NCBI GenBank assembly: GCA_029260395.1
Contig: JAJDDJ010000008.1
Coordinates: forward strand, 1 to 64,000
Direction of reading: 5' to 3'
From: Phycisphaerales bacterium
Lineage (GTDB): Bacteria > Planctomycetota > Phycisphaerae > Phycisphaerales > UBA1924
DNA length: 64,000 nt
Below the pieces are notes generated by a model that was not told where the DNA came from, searched no databases, and saw only the letters and a program-made list of their open reading frames with translations. Positions 1 to 9,066 of the stretch are shown in pieces. The position numbers and the translations under genes were made by a program. Numbering within the stretch: the stretch's first letter is position 1; each line of letters starts with the position of its first letter.

Positions 1-331
1 CTGCAGCCTCCCGTAGGAGTCCGGGCAGTGTCTCAGTCCCGATGCGGCGGGTCATGCTCTCACACCCGCTACCCGTCTTCGGCTTGGTGAGCCTTTACCT
101 CACCAACTACCTGATAGGACGATCGCCGCTCCCGAGGCGCCGGAGCTTTCCTCTTACGAGCACATGAAGTATTACCGTCAGTTTCCCGACGCTATCCTCC
201 ACCTTGGGGTACGTTCGATCGTATTCCTCGCCCTTCCGCCACTGTCCCCACCGAAGTGGTTCTCGTGCAACTTGCATGCTTTAGCCATGCCGCCAGCGTT
301 CAATCTGAGCCAGGATCAAACTCTTCAGTTG
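1..331 (-). rRNA. rrs: 16S ribosomal RNA, 5' part (cut by window edge)
   Basis: The first 20 bases are the reverse complement of the universal 338-357 bacterial 16S site. The reverse complement of GAGTTTGATCCTGGCTCAG lies at about 305-323. By alignment to the E. coli 5' end the mature RNA begins near position 331, and the rest of the gene continues beyond base 1. The gene reads on the minus strand, behind a leader of about 440 bases. Confidence 0.97.
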
Positions 332-675
332 ATTGCTTTTCAAGATCCGAAGATCCGTCACGGGCCAGGTGGCCCGCAGTTTTCAAGCGAAGACCGATCC
401 GGTTAACCACAATCGCCATCGACTGTGGCCGGTCTCACCGAAAGACCCCTAGAGGCCTCTCGGCGCGTCGGTCGGCAAACCGACGTTCTAAAACTTTCAC
501 TCATTACTCTTGGTGGCCGGACCGAAGTCCGACCGATTTAAGGGCACACGAGAGTGATTGTTCTGGCGGGCTGTGACCCCCGCCGACCATTCTTGACTTT
601 GCCTGTCTCCTGGTAGAGACGCGGTCGTGACCGCTGGCATCGCCTCACACTCTCGCGATGTATCCAACTGCTCAC

Positions 676-685
676 TTGTCAAAGA
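676..685 (-). promoter_or_regulatory. boxA-like element in rRNA leader
   Basis: On the minus strand this reads TCTTTGACAA, close to the boxA core TCTTTAACAA of bacterial rRNA leaders, which recruits the Nus antitermination complex. It lies between the predicted promoter and the 16S 5' end. The assignment rests on similarity and position only. Confidence 0.5.
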
Positions 686-772
686 TCGGCACGTCACCGA
701 GCATCACGCCCGATTCGGTGTGCGCCAGAGGGGTTTGATGCCCGTTGGCTGCCGCGTTCAGCGGCGGGGGGA

Positions 773-800
773 AGTGTAGAACCTTCCCTGCTCCGGTCAA
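773..800 (-). promoter_or_regulatory. Predicted rRNA operon promoter
   Basis: The minus strand has TTGACC, a 16-base spacer, then TACACT: a good sigma-70-like pair facing the 16S gene. An A-rich run (CAAAAAG) lies just upstream like an UP element. It sits about 440 bases before the 16S 5' end, with the boxA-like motif in between. Confidence 0.5.
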
Positions 801-820
801 GCTTCGCATCGAAGCTTTTT
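799..820 (+). other. Perfect hairpin with T-run, beside rRNA promoter
   Basis: AAGCTTCG, a CAT loop, CGAAGCTT, then TTT on the plus strand looks like a small intrinsic terminator, but nothing upstream on the plus strand needs one. On the minus strand it immediately precedes, and shares bases with, the -35 box of the rRNA promoter. It could shield the promoter from comF read-through. Confidence 0.4.
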
Positions 821-885
821 GCTTCTTCGCGCCTCTTGGCCGCAAGTCCTTGGCCCACCAAGCCGAGACCGCCCTTGGCTGGAAC

Positions 886-1653
886 CTAGCCCTTAATCCC
901 GCCTGACGAATCCCCGTCCACCACCGCCAAAGTCGCCACCCAACGTCTGCCAACCGGTGCTTCCGGCCCTCTGGCCACCTTCGCCACCAAGCCGCCTGCC
1001 TCCAGGGCCCGCCAGGCCTCCGTCAGCGTCGCGCCTGTCGTCCGGATGTCGTCGACCAGCACCACCGTCGAGTCCAACGGCAGGCCCACGCCCCGTCGGC
1101 AACGCATGGTCTTAGAGACGTTCTTGCCCCGCCTGCTGGCCGTGATCGAAGCCTGAGCCGGGCCGTGCTTGCGGTGCAAGGCCCTCACCACACGGCAGCC
1201 CATCGCCTTAGCCGCAGCGTCCGCGAGCACGCCCGCGTGGTCAAGCCCCCGGCTGGTCCGCCTGCGCCAGCTCATTGGGGCGGGAATCAGCACCGCACCC
1301 ACTGGTTCAAGGCCTTCGGCTCGCATTCGCGCCGCCAGCGCTTCGCCCAGCAGCCGCCCAAGGTGCACACCCGCCGGACGCCACCGGCTGTACTTGAGCA
1401 TCAGCACCTGCTCGCGCAGCGCCCCCTCGTACCGCCCAAGCCGAATCGCCCGGTCCCAGCGCAGCTGCTTCTCCCGGCACCGCGTGCAGCCATCAAGATC
1501 GGCCTCGAACGCACCCACCGTCGAGGCGCACCGCGGGCAACTCAGCCAGCCCGTGCCCTGTCGCTCTGGCTCCCAGCCCGCGAGCGATTCCGCCGGCGGG
1601 CGAGCCGTCCGCCCGATCAGCATCTCTTCGAGTGTCGCGATGACCGGTGTCAT
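886..1653 (-). CDS. comF: ComF family phosphoribosyltransferase-like protein
   Basis: 255 residues with the ComF layout: an N-terminal zinc ribbon (Cys39/Cys42 and Cys56/Cys59), a central basic RRTSRGLDHA segment (131-140) where family members carry RRxRGxNQ, and a PRPP-type loop VVLVDDIRTTGATL at 197-210. ComF proteins aid uptake of single-stranded DNA in competent bacteria, but many orthologs occur in non-competent species, so the role here is open. The start codon overlaps the mcsB stop by one base (TGATG), so it is the last gene of an mcsA-mcsB-comF unit. Confidence 0.9.
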   Translation of the reverse strand: MTPVIATLEEMLIGRTARPPAESLAGWEPERQGTGWLSCPRCASTVGAFEADLDGCTRCREKQLRWDRAIRLGRYEGALREQVLMLKYSRWRPAGVHLGRLLGEALAARMRAEGLEPVGAVLIPAPMSWRRRTSRGLDHAGVLADAAAKAMGCRVVRALHRKHGPAQASITASRRGKNVSKTMRCRRGVGLPLDSTVVLVDDIRTTGATLTEAWRALEAGGLVAKVARGPEAPVGRRWVATLAVVDGDSSGGIKG

Positions 1654-2798
1654 CAGCCCGCGCCTTTGCTCTTCATGCGGTCTCGCATCAACGTTGCGCG
1701 CGCAGCCCGTCTATCGCCGCTCTCAAGCTCCCCGCCGTGCGCGAGCGACAGGTGCGCGGGCTGTACCGCGAGCATCAGCCCGTGGACCGTGGGAAGCGCC
1801 ACGTCGTCAATCACGCGCAGCACCACGCCCAGCCGAATCAGCCCGAGCAGCTTCATCGCTTCTTCGCTCGAGAGCAGCCGGGCCGAGCGAGCCGTGCCCA
1901 GCGCCCGGTGTACGCGATCCTCAAGCAGCACACGCTGCGTGTTCATCAGCTTGCGACGGCTTTCTCGTTCGTACTCAATAATCTGCGGCACGATCTCCAG
2001 CGCCATCTCGTCGAGCAGCATGCCCTCGCTCCGACCGAGCGTGGTCTGGTTGCTGAGCTGGAAGAAATCGCCCGCTGATTCCGTGCCCTCGCCGTAGAAC
2101 CCGCGTACGGCCAAGGCCATGTCGTGGGCCGCCCGCTTGGCGCGTTCCAGATCGCCCGTGATCGCCAGCGCCGGCAGGTGCAGCATCACACTAAACCGTG
2201 CCCCCGTTCCCACGTTCGTCGGGCACGCGGTGAGGTACCCCAGCCTCGGGTGGAACGCGTAGTCCAGCGTGGCTTCGATCGCATCGTCAATCTCGTCCGC
2301 CGACCGCAGCGCCGAGGGCAGGTCGAAGCCCGAGCGCAGGCTCTGGATGCGGATGTGGTCTTCTTCGTTGATCATCACCGCAAGGCGTTCATCGCCGAGC
2401 CAAGTGACCACGCCGCGCGGGTCCTGGTTGGCGTCGCCCTTGGCCTGCCGCTGCCTGCCCGCGAGCAGCGCGGCGCTGATGAGCTGGCGCTCGACCAGCA
2501 GCCTGCCTCGCTCCTTGGGGCAACCCCGCAGGTCGATGCTCAGTCGATCGGTGCCGAGCTGTTCGAGTTGCGCGCGCACCCGCGTCATGACCAACTCGCT
2601 GTCGTCTTGGCTGGCTCTGGGCGTAAACGCCATGCCTGCCAGGTTGCGCGCGAGCCGAACCCGTGACGACAGCACCACGTCCGCCGCCGGGCCTTCACCA
2701 CGCAGCCATTCCGGGCACCTGCCTTGCAGTTCGCTCACCCAAGGCTCGTCCTGTCCGCCTTGACTGGGCCCGTCTTGGTTTTGCCCGTCCTGATTCAC
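1653..2798 (-). CDS. mcsB: Protein arginine kinase McsB
   Basis: 381 residues of the ATP:guanido phosphotransferase family. Visible motifs are SSRVRLARN (44-52, ATP-binding arginines), NEEDHIR (144-150, catalytic loop) and CPTNVGTGAR (192-201, active-site cysteine region). In Firmicutes McsB phosphorylates arginines and marks proteins for ClpCP. The start overlaps the mcsA stop by four bases (ATGA), indicating translational coupling. It is slightly longer than Bacillus McsB, with a Gln/Gly-rich N-terminus. No ctsR or clpC lies nearby. Confidence 0.95.
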   Translation of the reverse strand: MNQDGQNQDGPSQGGQDEPWVSELQGRCPEWLRGEGPAADVVLSSRVRLARNLAGMAFTPRASQDDSELVMTRVRAQLEQLGTDRLSIDLRGCPKERGRLLVERQLISAALLAGRQRQAKGDANQDPRGVVTWLGDERLAVMINEEDHIRIQSLRSGFDLPSALRSADEIDDAIEATLDYAFHPRLGYLTACPTNVGTGARFSVMLHLPALAITGDLERAKRAAHDMALAVRGFYGEGTESAGDFFQLSNQTTLGRSEGMLLDEMALEIVPQIIEYERESRRKLMNTQRVLLEDRVHRALGTARSARLLSSEEAMKLLGLIRLGVVLRVIDDVALPTVHGLMLAVQPAHLSLAHGGELESGDRRAARATLMRDRMKSKGAG

Positions 2799-3373
2799 GC
2801 CTTGGCTCCGGGCTCGTCCGCTGAGCTTCCGCCGCCAGCGAGCTGGCTCGCGGTGCGGATCTGATCGCGGATGCGGGCCGCCTGCTCGTATTGTTCTTGC
2901 TCGACCGCCTTGCGGAGCTGTTCGCCCAGCGCCTTGAGCCGTTCGGCTCTGTGCTTGGCACCGCCCAGCAGTGTCTCAAGGCTCTCGCCCGGCTCGCCCG
3001 TCCCGCTCGTGCGTTCTCTGAGGAGCCTTCGCGGGATCTTCCCGACATGGTGCGTGCCGCCCTCTTGCGAGCGGTCGAGGATGCCCGTGAGCTGCCGTTC
3101 GAAGGCCTCGTAACAAGCAGGGCACCCAAGCCGGCCGACCCGCTTGAACTGCGCAAACGTCAGCCCACACTCGGGGCACGCGCGGGCCGTAGTGCCAGCT
3201 TTCTCAGAGGTGGGCTTCGCGGGCACTCCGACCTGCAGCGGCACGAACCCCTGCTCGGCGGCGCAGTCCTCGCACGCGTGCTTCTCTACCACCGTGTTGT
3301 CGGGCAAGACCTTCAGGTCGTGAAAGACCTTGTCCTTCGTGCAGTGCGCACACTTGTCGGGCACGTCGGACAT
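2795..3373 (-). CDS. mcsA: McsA-like UvrB/UvrC-motif zinc protein
   Basis: 192 residues from the ATG at 3373; an in-frame start nine codons upstream is less likely because the family begins close to its first CxxC. It has two pairs of CxxC (KCAHC...ACEDC, then ACPEC...GCPAC) and a C-terminal UVR helix pair (ALGEQLRKAVEQEQYEQAA). McsA binds and activates McsB. Its position directly upstream of and overlapping mcsB supports the call. Confidence 0.92.
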   Translation of the reverse strand: MSDVPDKCAHCTKDKVFHDLKVLPDNTVVEKHACEDCAAEQGFVPLQVGVPAKPTSEKAGTTARACPECGLTFAQFKRVGRLGCPACYEAFERQLTGILDRSQEGGTHHVGKIPRRLLRERTSGTGEPGESLETLLGGAKHRAERLKALGEQLRKAVEQEQYEQAARIRDQIRTASQLAGGGSSADEPGAKA

Positions 3374-3458
3374 GCAAGCAGTGTACACAACGCAGCCCAA
3401 GCCCGGTCACGATGACCGCGCGTCAGTGCTCCAAGATGCATCGAAAGTCAGCCGGGGC

Positions 3459-3749
3459 TCAGGCGCCCGCTTCGGCCTTCTGCTGACGGGTGTACCCGTA
3501 CTTGCGCTTTAGCGGCTTGATCACGAGGCCCGAACGGATTGCCTTGGCCGAAACCTTGATCCGCCTGGGGCTAATCTTGCCGTTCTCTTCGACCTCGGCC
3601 ATTACCTTGAACAGGTTGGGCTTGAAGGTACGACGCGTGATGCCGGTGGTCTTAAGACCGAAACCGCCCTTGACGATCCGCTGGCCGCGATACGCGCGCT
3701 TCTTGCCAAACGTGGTCTTTTTCCCGGTGAAGTAGCAAACGTTCGGCAT
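3459..3749 (-). CDS. rpmB: 50S ribosomal protein L28
   Basis: 96 residues starting MPNVCYFTGKKTTFGKK, the L28 signature, with the basic GITRRTFKPN segment and the C-terminal RSGLVIKPLKRKYG. The ATG at 3749 is chosen over an in-frame upstream ATG at 3821 because L28 always begins at this MPxxC motif. It is longer than E. coli L28 (78 residues), with an Ala/Lys-rich tail. It stands alone, without rpmG. Confidence 0.97.
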   Translation of the reverse strand: MPNVCYFTGKKTTFGKKRAYRGQRIVKGGFGLKTTGITRRTFKPNLFKVMAEVEENGKISPRRIKVSAKAIRSGLVIKPLKRKYGYTRQQKAEAGA

Positions 3750-3838
3750 AGCGGGTCTCCAAGCGGCTCGCCCGCCAATGCAGCGGGCCGGAACGATAGA
3801 CAGCCCCCTCGCGCCGGACAACCCGTCACCCGCTCGCC

Positions 3839-4996
3839 TCAGCCCCGCCGAAGGTCCTGCCGCTGGAGCATCAAAGACAGCGTCTGCGTCACCACATCGA
3901 TGTCCCGATCGCTCAGGTTCGTCGAGAAGGGCAGCGCCAGCGTTCGCTCTGACACCGACTCGGCCACCGGAAAATCACCTTCGGCGTGCCCGAAAGCCGT
4001 CCGATAATGTGGCTGCAGGTGGATGCACGGGAAGTAGTCCGCCGCCCCTACGTCATGGTCGCGGAGCTGCTGAACGATGGTGTCGCGCTCCTCCCGCGTC
4101 CAGCCGGTTACTAAACGAATTACGAACACAAACCAACTCGGATTCGTCTCTGGCTCGATGGTGGGCAGCGTGAGCTGGTCCATTCCAAGGAGTCGATCGA
4201 TGTACGCCGAGGCCACGGCCTGCCTGCGTTCGATGATCGAATCCAGCCGCTGCATCTGCCCGACGCCCAGCGCCGCCGACAGCTCATCAAGCCTGTAGTT
4301 GTACCCCAGCCGCTCGTGCCTAAGCCAGCTTCCCTGGTCGGCCCGCATGGACTCACCCCGGCCCTGGTTCCTGAGCGATCGGCACAGCTGGGCGAGCCGC
4401 TCGTCGTCGGTGACGATCATCCCGCCCTCGCCCGTGGTGATCTGCTTGTTGGGATAGAACCCAAAGACCCCAGCGGTCCCGAACGAGCCGCAGGGCTTCC
4501 CCCGCTCGGTCGTGCCCAGCGCCTCGCAGCAGTCCTCGATCATCGGGATCTGATGCTTGGCAGCGATCTCGGCGTAGGTGCTCATGTGCGCCGGGCTGCC
4601 GAACGTCTCGACCGCGAGAATCGCCCGCGTTCTCGGCGTGATAGCAGCCTCGATGAGCTTGGGGTCCATGTTCAGACTCTGCGGCTCGATGTCCACGAAC
4701 ACCGGCCGAGCGCCAGCCATCAAGATGCAGTTCGCCGAAGCGATAAAGCTGAAGGGCGTCGTGATGACCTCGTCGCCCGGGCCGATGCCCATCGCCAACA
4801 GCACCGCGTGCAGGCCGGACGTTCCGCTGTTGACCGCCACTGCGTGCTGGCATCCAGCGCGCCTGGCAACCATCCGCTCGAACCGTTCGACCATGGGGCC
4901 GATCGAGAGCCGGCCCGAACGCAGCGTCTCGACCACCAGCGCGATATCCGCCTCGGTGATGTCGGGCTGACTGAGTGGTATGGACCCGTCTGACAT
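3839..4996 (-). CDS. DegT/DnrJ/EryC1/StrS-family PLP aminotransferase
   Basis: 385 residues of the sugar aminotransferase family. It shows NSGTSGLHA (56-64, PLP phosphate pocket), IEDCCEA (153-159, Asp pairing the pyridine nitrogen) and FYPNKQITTGEGG with Lys184 as the likely PLP Schiff-base lysine. These enzymes transaminate nucleotide-linked keto sugars for LPS, capsule or glycan decoration. No other sugar-nucleotide gene is adjacent, so the substrate is unknown. Confidence 0.92.
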   Translation of the reverse strand: MSDGSIPLSQPDITEADIALVVETLRSGRLSIGPMVERFERMVARRAGCQHAVAVNSGTSGLHAVLLAMGIGPGDEVITTPFSFIASANCILMAGARPVFVDIEPQSLNMDPKLIEAAITPRTRAILAVETFGSPAHMSTYAEIAAKHQIPMIEDCCEALGTTERGKPCGSFGTAGVFGFYPNKQITTGEGGMIVTDDERLAQLCRSLRNQGRGESMRADQGSWLRHERLGYNYRLDELSAALGVGQMQRLDSIIERRQAVASAYIDRLLGMDQLTLPTIEPETNPSWFVFVIRLVTGWTREERDTIVQQLRDHDVGAADYFPCIHLQPHYRTAFGHAEGDFPVAESVSERTLALPFSTNLSDRDIDVVTQTLSLMLQRQDLRRG

Positions 4997-5062
4997 ATGG
5001 CCTCCGCAAAAATGCGCTGGCCGATCCTAACAGCTTGCGCAGATCACGGTGCCAATTTCCGA

Positions 5063-6661
5063 TCAGCCCTTGCGGGCCTTGCTGGGCGACTCGATCTCCG
5101 CCCGCACCCGCTCCGCGAGTTGGCCCATCGTCAGCCCGTCGAGCCCGCATCCGACCGCGACGATTTCTTCACGTTGCACCTGCGCGTCGTACCGCTGCTT
5201 GGCCGCAACGATGGTCGAGTGCGTGGGCCGGCGCATGGCCCGCGCGATCTCGGGGTAGCTGCGCGTGGTCATCTCGCGACAGAGGTACGCCACCAGCGTT
5301 CGCGCCAGCACCACGCGCCGGTGCCGCGTGCGCCCATAGAGGTCCGTTTGCTGCACGCCAAGGCTCTCGCACGCCTGGTCGAGAATCGCTTCGAGCTTCA
5401 CCGGTTTGGCGCTGCCGGGCCTTGCCTGCGTCCACTCGCCCAGACCCAACGCCCGTCGAACCGCGACCAAGCCGATCTCGCTTGATCGGTTGATGAACTC
5501 GGGCAGCAGCTGCGCCACCGCGATCACCTGCGTCAGCATGCCCTCAAGGTCCCGCACCGAGGCCTTGTGCCCCACGCCCGCGCGAGCGGCCAGCAGCACC
5601 ACCGCGTCGTCGCTCAGCATCACGCCACGCTTGGCTGCCATTCGGCAGATCAACTCATGACGGAGTTTCTCGTCCGGCGGATCGATTCGCACCACCGCGC
5701 CCGACAGCAGCCTTGAGACCAGTCCGGGCGCGAGTTCTTTGAGCTGGCGCGGGTGGGCATCCGACGCGAGCACCACGCACGCGCCCTCAAGATCGATCGC
5801 GTCGAACGTGTGCTGGAGTTCGGCCTGCGTGCTGACCTTGCCGCTAAAGAAGTGGACATCGTCGACGCACAACAGATCGACGCCGCGCCACGCTTTGCGG
5901 AACGCATCGAGGCCTCCGGCGCGCACAGCGGTGATGTATGAATTGGTGAACGCTTCGGCCGTGGTGTAGCGAACCGTCGCATTGGGGTGATGCCTGCGGT
6001 ACTCGCTGGCTGCGCCTTGCAGCAGGTGCGTCTTGCCGAGCCCTGATTCGCCGTGCAGGAACAGCGGGCTGAACTCGCGCCCGCCCGCGTCGCTGGCAAC
6101 GCGTTTGATCGCGCTGTACGCCATGCGGTTCGATGGGCCGACCACGAACGCGCTGAGCTCGAACCGCGCATCATTGCGTGTGCGCTGGCGTCTGCCGGAT
6201 GCGACCCGTGGCGCACCGTTGGATGTGGTAACGGCTTCGCTGCGGGCCGCGCGGGCGCTCTCGTCCACATCGATCGAGAGATCGCCAAATCCAGCGCTCT
6301 CGGCTGCGGTGCGCAGCGCCGCGGCGAATCGGCGTTCGAGCACGCCCTTGTGGAACGACGACGTCACCAGCACCTTGAGCGAGCCGTGTTCGTTCAGCGT
6401 CTGCGCATCGGAATCAAGGTGTCGCGCCACGGCGTCGGCGCCGATGGCCTCGATCAACGCGGCGCGGAACCTGCCCAGCTGGTCGGTCTCGGAGCGGCCT
6501 GCATCGGGCTTGGTGGGCGGGACCGCACCGGGCGCAACCGGGCCACGCGGACGCTCGCTTGCAGCGGTGTCCGCCCCAGGCCTGCCCTTGGGCAGCGTGC
6601 GGCTTGTCGCGGGGTCCGTTCTTCCGACTCGATGGGTGTGCTGGGCATTGGTTCCATCCAC
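5063..6661 (-). CDS. dnaA: Chromosomal replication initiator protein DnaA
   Basis: About 532 residues. Walker A GESGLGKTH (about 204-212), Walker B LLCVDDVHFF, and a C-terminal DnaA-box-binding domain ending in YPEIARAMRRPTHSTIVAA, the DnaA signature. The N-terminus is long and low-complexity. I chose the GTG at 6661 because AGAGAGG precedes it; an in-frame ATG at 6694 has its GGAG touching the start codon. The family opens DNA at oriC. Neighbours are not dnaN, recF or rpmH, so the gene is outside the classic dnaA cluster. Confidence 0.93.
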   Translation of the reverse strand: MDGTNAQHTHRVGRTDPATSRTLPKGRPGADTAASERPRGPVAPGAVPPTKPDAGRSETDQLGRFRAALIEAIGADAVARHLDSDAQTLNEHGSLKVLVTSSFHKGVLERRFAAALRTAAESAGFGDLSIDVDESARAARSEAVTTSNGAPRVASGRRQRTRNDARFELSAFVVGPSNRMAYSAIKRVASDAGGREFSPLFLHGESGLGKTHLLQGAASEYRRHHPNATVRYTTAEAFTNSYITAVRAGGLDAFRKAWRGVDLLCVDDVHFFSGKVSTQAELQHTFDAIDLEGACVVLASDAHPRQLKELAPGLVSRLLSGAVVRIDPPDEKLRHELICRMAAKRGVMLSDDAVVLLAARAGVGHKASVRDLEGMLTQVIAVAQLLPEFINRSSEIGLVAVRRALGLGEWTQARPGSAKPVKLEAILDQACESLGVQQTDLYGRTRHRRVVLARTLVAYLCREMTTRSYPEIARAMRRPTHSTIVAAKQRYDAQVQREEIVAVGCGLDGLTMGQLAERVRAEIESPSKARKG

Positions 6662-7168
6662 GCTTACGAATCCTCTCTCACAAATGCAGGTCATCTCCGC
6701 GAGCGAGCAGACCGACAGCTACGGGCCAAGAGCCATCCCGTTTGGGCACACCGATACCTGTCACCGGCGCGCCGAGCGAGCCCGCCACGATTGGGCACCG
6801 AACAAGTTTTTCCAAGAATCCATCCCGTTCCGCCACGGCTGGAATCACCCTGTTGCAGGCCTGGGCGGAACGTATGCAAGGCCATGCAGGGGAAGAGGTT
6901 GCCCTCGTCTGCCGTGCTGCTCGGTTCGTCCTGAACGAGCGAGCGGAGACCTTATGACGGTGACCTCACCTCAGCAAGTGCCGGGGTTCTGCCCGGGCGC
7001 GGAAACTGCCGCTTGTTCGCGGGCCAACAACGAGTTGCGCGCTCCAGTTTTTCTTCTCCACCGGATTCCCACGCGCGGAGCGATGATGGTGAACATGTTG
7101 GGGATAAGCCGCGATTTACAGTGAACCTTCCGCGTTCTTGCACCAATTTCGCGCGATCTTGGCGCGGC
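6662..7168. other. Gene-free region upstream of dnaA
   Basis: About 500 bases with no convincing coding frame. It holds the isolated DnaA-box-like site at 7099-7107 and no cluster of DnaA boxes or AT-rich unwinding stretch that I can see. Confidence 0.5.
7099..7107. promoter_or_regulatory. Single near-consensus DnaA box upstream of dnaA
   Basis: TGGGGATAA differs from TGTGGATAA by one base. It lies about 440 bases upstream of the dnaA start. Only one such site is visible, which could serve autoregulation but does not make an origin. Confidence 0.25.
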
Positions 7169-8221
7169 TCAAGCCTCGACCGAGCACGCGTGCGCGATCC
7201 GCGAAGCCATGGGCGCAAACCCCGCCCGCTCGTACAGCTTCATCGCTGGGGTGTTCGCCACATCCACCGCGCACCGCAAAGACCCCAGCCCGAGTCGCTC
7301 AGCGTGTTCGATCCCCCGGTCGAGCAGCATCGGCGCGAGCCCAAGCCCGCGCGCCGAGGGCGCCAGGCCCATGTACGTCAACTCCACCGAGTCCTCAGCC
7401 GGGCACGGATTGAACAGCAGACAGCCCGCAGGCTCACCTTGCATCCGTACCACCCACCACAGGCCGGGCGTCCAGTCGCCCGTTTCCCGGTGCGAGGCCA
7501 CGACATCGGCCATGTTGCGCATCGGTCGTAGCCCCGGGCAGTCGAGCGTTTGCTCGTAGCTGGCTTCGATGGCCGTTGCCAATTCAGTATCCGCAGCAAG
7601 ATCGGGCCTGCTGGTGGAGTAGGCACGGATCTCCGCTCCGCCGGGCCAAGCCCCTCCCTTGGGCGGTTCCAGCACGCTGCCCGCCTTGGGCACCGACCCG
7701 CGCCGATGCGCTAAAGGCCGGTTCATGTATCGAAGCTCGGCGATCCGGGCCATCCCGACTGCTTCGTAAGCCTCGATCGCGAACCGCTCGCTCGGCAGGC
7801 TCAGGCCCTGCGCCAAGCCGGCTGCGGGCAAACCGCGCAGCCGATCCAGAGCCCCTCGCACCGCGGCAATCCGCTCGGCCTGTTGGGCTTCGGGCGTGCC
7901 CAAGGAGCCGCCCTGGCCGGGGCGCGAGACGAACAGCATCGCGGTTCGGCCCCCGCCGAGCACGGGCAGACAGACCTGCCGAATACTGCCATCACGGATC
8001 GTGGCGACAGCCAGCCCGAAATCGATGCCGTGAGCCTCCGACTGGGCCACCAGCTGGGCCGCCGCCTGCTCAGTCTCCCGCGGATCGGTCGAAACCAGCC
8101 GGGCCGCTGCGTCGTGCCACAAGCTCTTGGGCAGCGGCCAGGCCGCCAACTCCGGGGCGGCGATCGGCTCAGGGGCTGCCGGTCGGCTCGGCTCAGAGGG
8201 TGTAGGGGAATGGGTGGGCAA
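7169..8221 (-). CDS. GNAT family N-acetyltransferase
   Basis: 350 residues. The last 130 form a GNAT fold: VELTYMGLAPSARGLGLAPM is motif A, with the R-x-x-G-x-G/A acetyl-CoA loop, and NTPAMKLYERAGF is motif B. The first 200 residues look like a degenerate second GNAT-like or family-specific domain, a two-domain plan like that of mycothiol synthase-type proteins. Substrate unknown. The first 25 residues are Pro/Ala-rich, so the true start may lie slightly downstream. Confidence 0.8.
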   Translation of the reverse strand: MPTHSPTPSEPSRPAAPEPIAAPELAAWPLPKSLWHDAAARLVSTDPRETEQAAAQLVAQSEAHGIDFGLAVATIRDGSIRQVCLPVLGGGRTAMLFVSRPGQGGSLGTPEAQQAERIAAVRGALDRLRGLPAAGLAQGLSLPSERFAIEAYEAVGMARIAELRYMNRPLAHRRGSVPKAGSVLEPPKGGAWPGGAEIRAYSTSRPDLAADTELATAIEASYEQTLDCPGLRPMRNMADVVASHRETGDWTPGLWWVVRMQGEPAGCLLFNPCPAEDSVELTYMGLAPSARGLGLAPMLLDRGIEHAERLGLGSLRCAVDVANTPAMKLYERAGFAPMASRIAHACSVEA

Positions 8222-8400
8222 GGCTGGCGGTGTCCATCGGCAGGGGGATGGCGGGGGCGTGAAGAGGGGTTGACAGATTCCCGACTTGAGCCGTCGGCTC
8301 GGTGCCGTAGACTATCCGGTACGCCCGCAAGACCTGAAACCCTGCTCGGCGGCCAGAGCGATCGTGCACGACCCTGGCCCCGCTGTGAGGACTCCCGCCC

Positions 8401-9045
8401 ATGACCGCAGCTCATTCCATGTCCAAGCTCGCCGCCATCCTGCTCGCAGCGATGGTCCTCGTAGCCCCTTCCACGGCGCAGGCGCAGGTGCCTGAGCCGC
8501 TGCCCGTGACCAACCGGTGGGCGATCGATTTCAAGCCGGGCCCGCTTCGGCTTGTGTCGCTTCCCGTCGATGGCGACGCCCGGCTGTTCCTGTACTTCAC
8601 CTACGAGGCCCGCAACTTTGATTCGACCGAGCTGCGACTGGTCCCGAGCCTCACGCTCATGAATGACCAGGGCCAGCTCCAGACCAGCGGACAGGGCGTG
8701 CCCGCCCCGGTCGTGCGCACGATTCTCGAACGCCTCGGCGACCCGCTGCTGTTCGACCAGATCTCGGTCATCGGCCCCATCAAACGAGGCGAGGAGCACG
8801 CCCGTCGTGGGCTAGCGATCTGGCCCGTAATCGATGCCGACCCCAACGAACTCCGCATCTTCGCAGCCGGATTCAGCGGCGAGAGCGAGTCGCTCACCCT
8901 GACCGACCCCCGAACGGGTGAGGAGAGCGAGCTGGTCTTCCGCAAGACCCGCCAACTGCGGTATTTGGTACCGGGCGAGCTGAGAGCTGATTCCTACGGC
9001 GACCGCCCCCTGACCCTGCTGGACGCCCGCTGGATCATGCGGTAG
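8401..9045 (+). CDS. Secreted protein of unknown function
   Basis: 214 residues. A clear signal peptide (MSKLAAILLAAMVLVAPSTA, cleavage near AQA-Q) precedes a mature domain rich in beta-type sequence with no motif I recognise. GAGGAC upstream suits the ATG at 8401; an ATG six codons later is also possible. It reads divergently from the acetyltransferase gene and is followed by rpmA on the same strand. No known family is claimed. Confidence 0.75.
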   Translation: MTAAHSMSKLAAILLAAMVLVAPSTAQAQVPEPLPVTNRWAIDFKPGPLRLVSLPVDGDARLFLYFTYEARNFDSTELRLVPSLTLMNDQGQLQTSGQGVPAPVVRTILERLGDPLLFDQISVIGPIKRGEEHARRGLAIWPVIDADPNELRIFAAGFSGESESLTLTDPRTGEESELVFRKTRQLRYLVPGELRADSYGDRPLTLLDARWIMR

Positions 9046-9066
9046 CCCACGCCTAATGTTGAGGCC

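Larger units (their letters stand above)
332..885. other. Non-coding rRNA leader and promoter region
   Basis: Between the 16S 5' end and the end of comF there are only short GC-rich open frames with no recognisable protein. The content I can support is the promoter at 773-800, the hairpin at 799-820 and the boxA-like site at 676-685. Confidence 0.6.

Noticed and set aside
6695-7168. Replication origin beside dnaA
   Set aside because: Only one DnaA-box-like site and no AT-rich unwinding element are visible; dnaN, recF and gyrB are absent.
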